Source: Desulfobacterales bacterium
Lineage (GTDB): Bacteria > Desulfobacterota > Desulfovibrionia > Desulfovibrionales > Desulfothermaceae
Direction of reading: 5' to 3'
Assembly: GCA_027064715.1 (NCBI GenBank)
Contig: JAMOPG010000203.1
Span: forward strand, 1 to 33,549
DNA: 33,549 nt
A program made the position numbers and the translations under genes. The notes below the pieces were generated by a model. It was not told the origin of the DNA. It did no database searches and saw only the letters and a list, made by a program, of their open reading frames with translations. Positions 33,321 through 33,549 of the stretch are shown piece by piece (within the stretch, counting starts at the first letter, position 1; every line of letters begins with the position of its first letter).

Positions 33321-33549
33321 TTACAATTCAAGTTGTTTTAATTTTTCCTCGAATTCAGATAAAGAATCTACTCTAATGGCCAGTTTAAGCAGGCTTTTTA
33401 AAACCTCTCTATTTACAATTGCTTTAATTTTAACAGCTAAATCTGGTTTAATAAGGCCAAACCTCTCTATCAAGGCCTCAATGACCATTTCTTGAGCCTC
33501 TAAAATCATGCCTTCCATACGTCCTTCCATACGTCCTTGTTCTATCCAT
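33321..33549 (-). CDS. C-terminal part of an Rpn/PD-(D/E)XK-type (DUF4351-like) protein, cut by window edge
   Basis: The minus-strand frame is open from the window edge (beginning WIEQGRMEGRMEGMILEAQ) to TAA at 33321, so the true gene extends beyond the window and the internal ATG at 33530 is unlikely to be the start. The glycine- and glutamate-rich repeat EGRMEG, followed by a helical tail (VIEALIERFGLIKPDLAVKI), is typical of the C-terminal region of Rpn-family recombination-promoting nucleases and their DUF4351-type relatives. The nuclease domain itself would lie outside the window and cannot be checked. Such genes are often in variable regions, consistent with the IS1 remnant beside it. 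Confidence 0.6.
   Translation of the reverse strand, partial: WIEQGRMEGRMEGMILEAQEMVIEALIERFGLIKPDLAVKIKAIVNREVLKSLLKLAIRVDSLSEFEEKLKQLEL

Noticed and set aside
1-33549. CRISPR arrays, tRNA or rRNA genes, prophage or defence islands
   Set aside because: No regularly spaced repeats, no tRNA- or rRNA-like stretches and no phage or defence genes were seen by eye. Intergenic space is small and mostly accounted for.

Overview
The window looks like ordinary chromosome from a low-GC, Gram-negative anaerobe, most likely a sulfate- or sulfur-reducing member of the Desulfobacterota (Desulfovibrio-like). The reasons are a four-haem class III cytochrome c, an AhbB-type sirohaem decarboxylase beside hemL (the sirohaem-dependent haem route), a Ni-Fe carbon monoxide dehydrogenase, an octahaem hydroxylamine-oxidoreductase-like cytochrome, and a proteobacterial flagellar operon with a sigma54-like promoter. 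The taxonomic placement is inference. I saw no prophage, CRISPR array, rRNA or tRNA.

Layout. (1) 1-130: the 5' end of purH on the minus strand, running off the window. (2) 293-6144: flagellar basal body and export genes flgB-flgC-fliE-fliF-fliG-fliH-fliI, tightly packed, behind a sigma54-type site. (3) 6162-11838: a Pat/YfiQ-like protein acetyltransferase divergent from acs (AMP-forming acetyl-CoA synthetase) and a SatP-type acetate transporter. This reads as an acetate-uptake and activation module with its likely post-translational regulator. (4) 11898-15203: a GalT-like nucleotidyltransferase, coaX and enolase. (5) 15372-21420: a probable six-gene unit, gmhA, an FmdB-type zinc ribbon, hemC, two M16 peptidases (one active, one lacking the zinc motif) and a long class II aldolase, closed by a strong terminator. 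(6) 21801-25194: the octahaem cytochrome, a small DUF2065 membrane protein, and a minus-strand group of a 62-aa protein, ubiE/menG and a YcgR-like PilZ protein. (7) 25329-28597: a minus-strand group of ahbB, hemL, tetrahaem cytochrome c3 and an acidic coiled-coil protein. (8) 28803-32831: gpsA, cooS and argB. (9) 32922-33549: a decayed IS1-family transposase and the C-terminal end of an Rpn-like protein, the only mobile-type DNA.

Functional threads are haem and cytochrome supply (hemC, hemL, ahbB, cytochrome c3, octahaem cytochrome), C2/C1 metabolism (acs, satP, pat, cooS) and motility with c-di-GMP control (flg/fli, PilZ). I found no clearly new multi-gene system. The observations most worth a second look are the Pat-Acs arrangement with Glu in place of the catalytic His, the acidic coiled-coil protein carrying four FliM-like short motifs, terminator-like hairpins placed so close to downstream starts that they may act as attenuators (before the 62-aa gene and before argB), the octahaem cytochrome without an obvious partner, and two gene remnants missing from the ORF track. 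Several starts were moved from the ORF track to sites with better ribosome binding sites (flgB, fliG, eno, gmhA, the first M16 peptidase, the acidic protein, gpsA and cooS).
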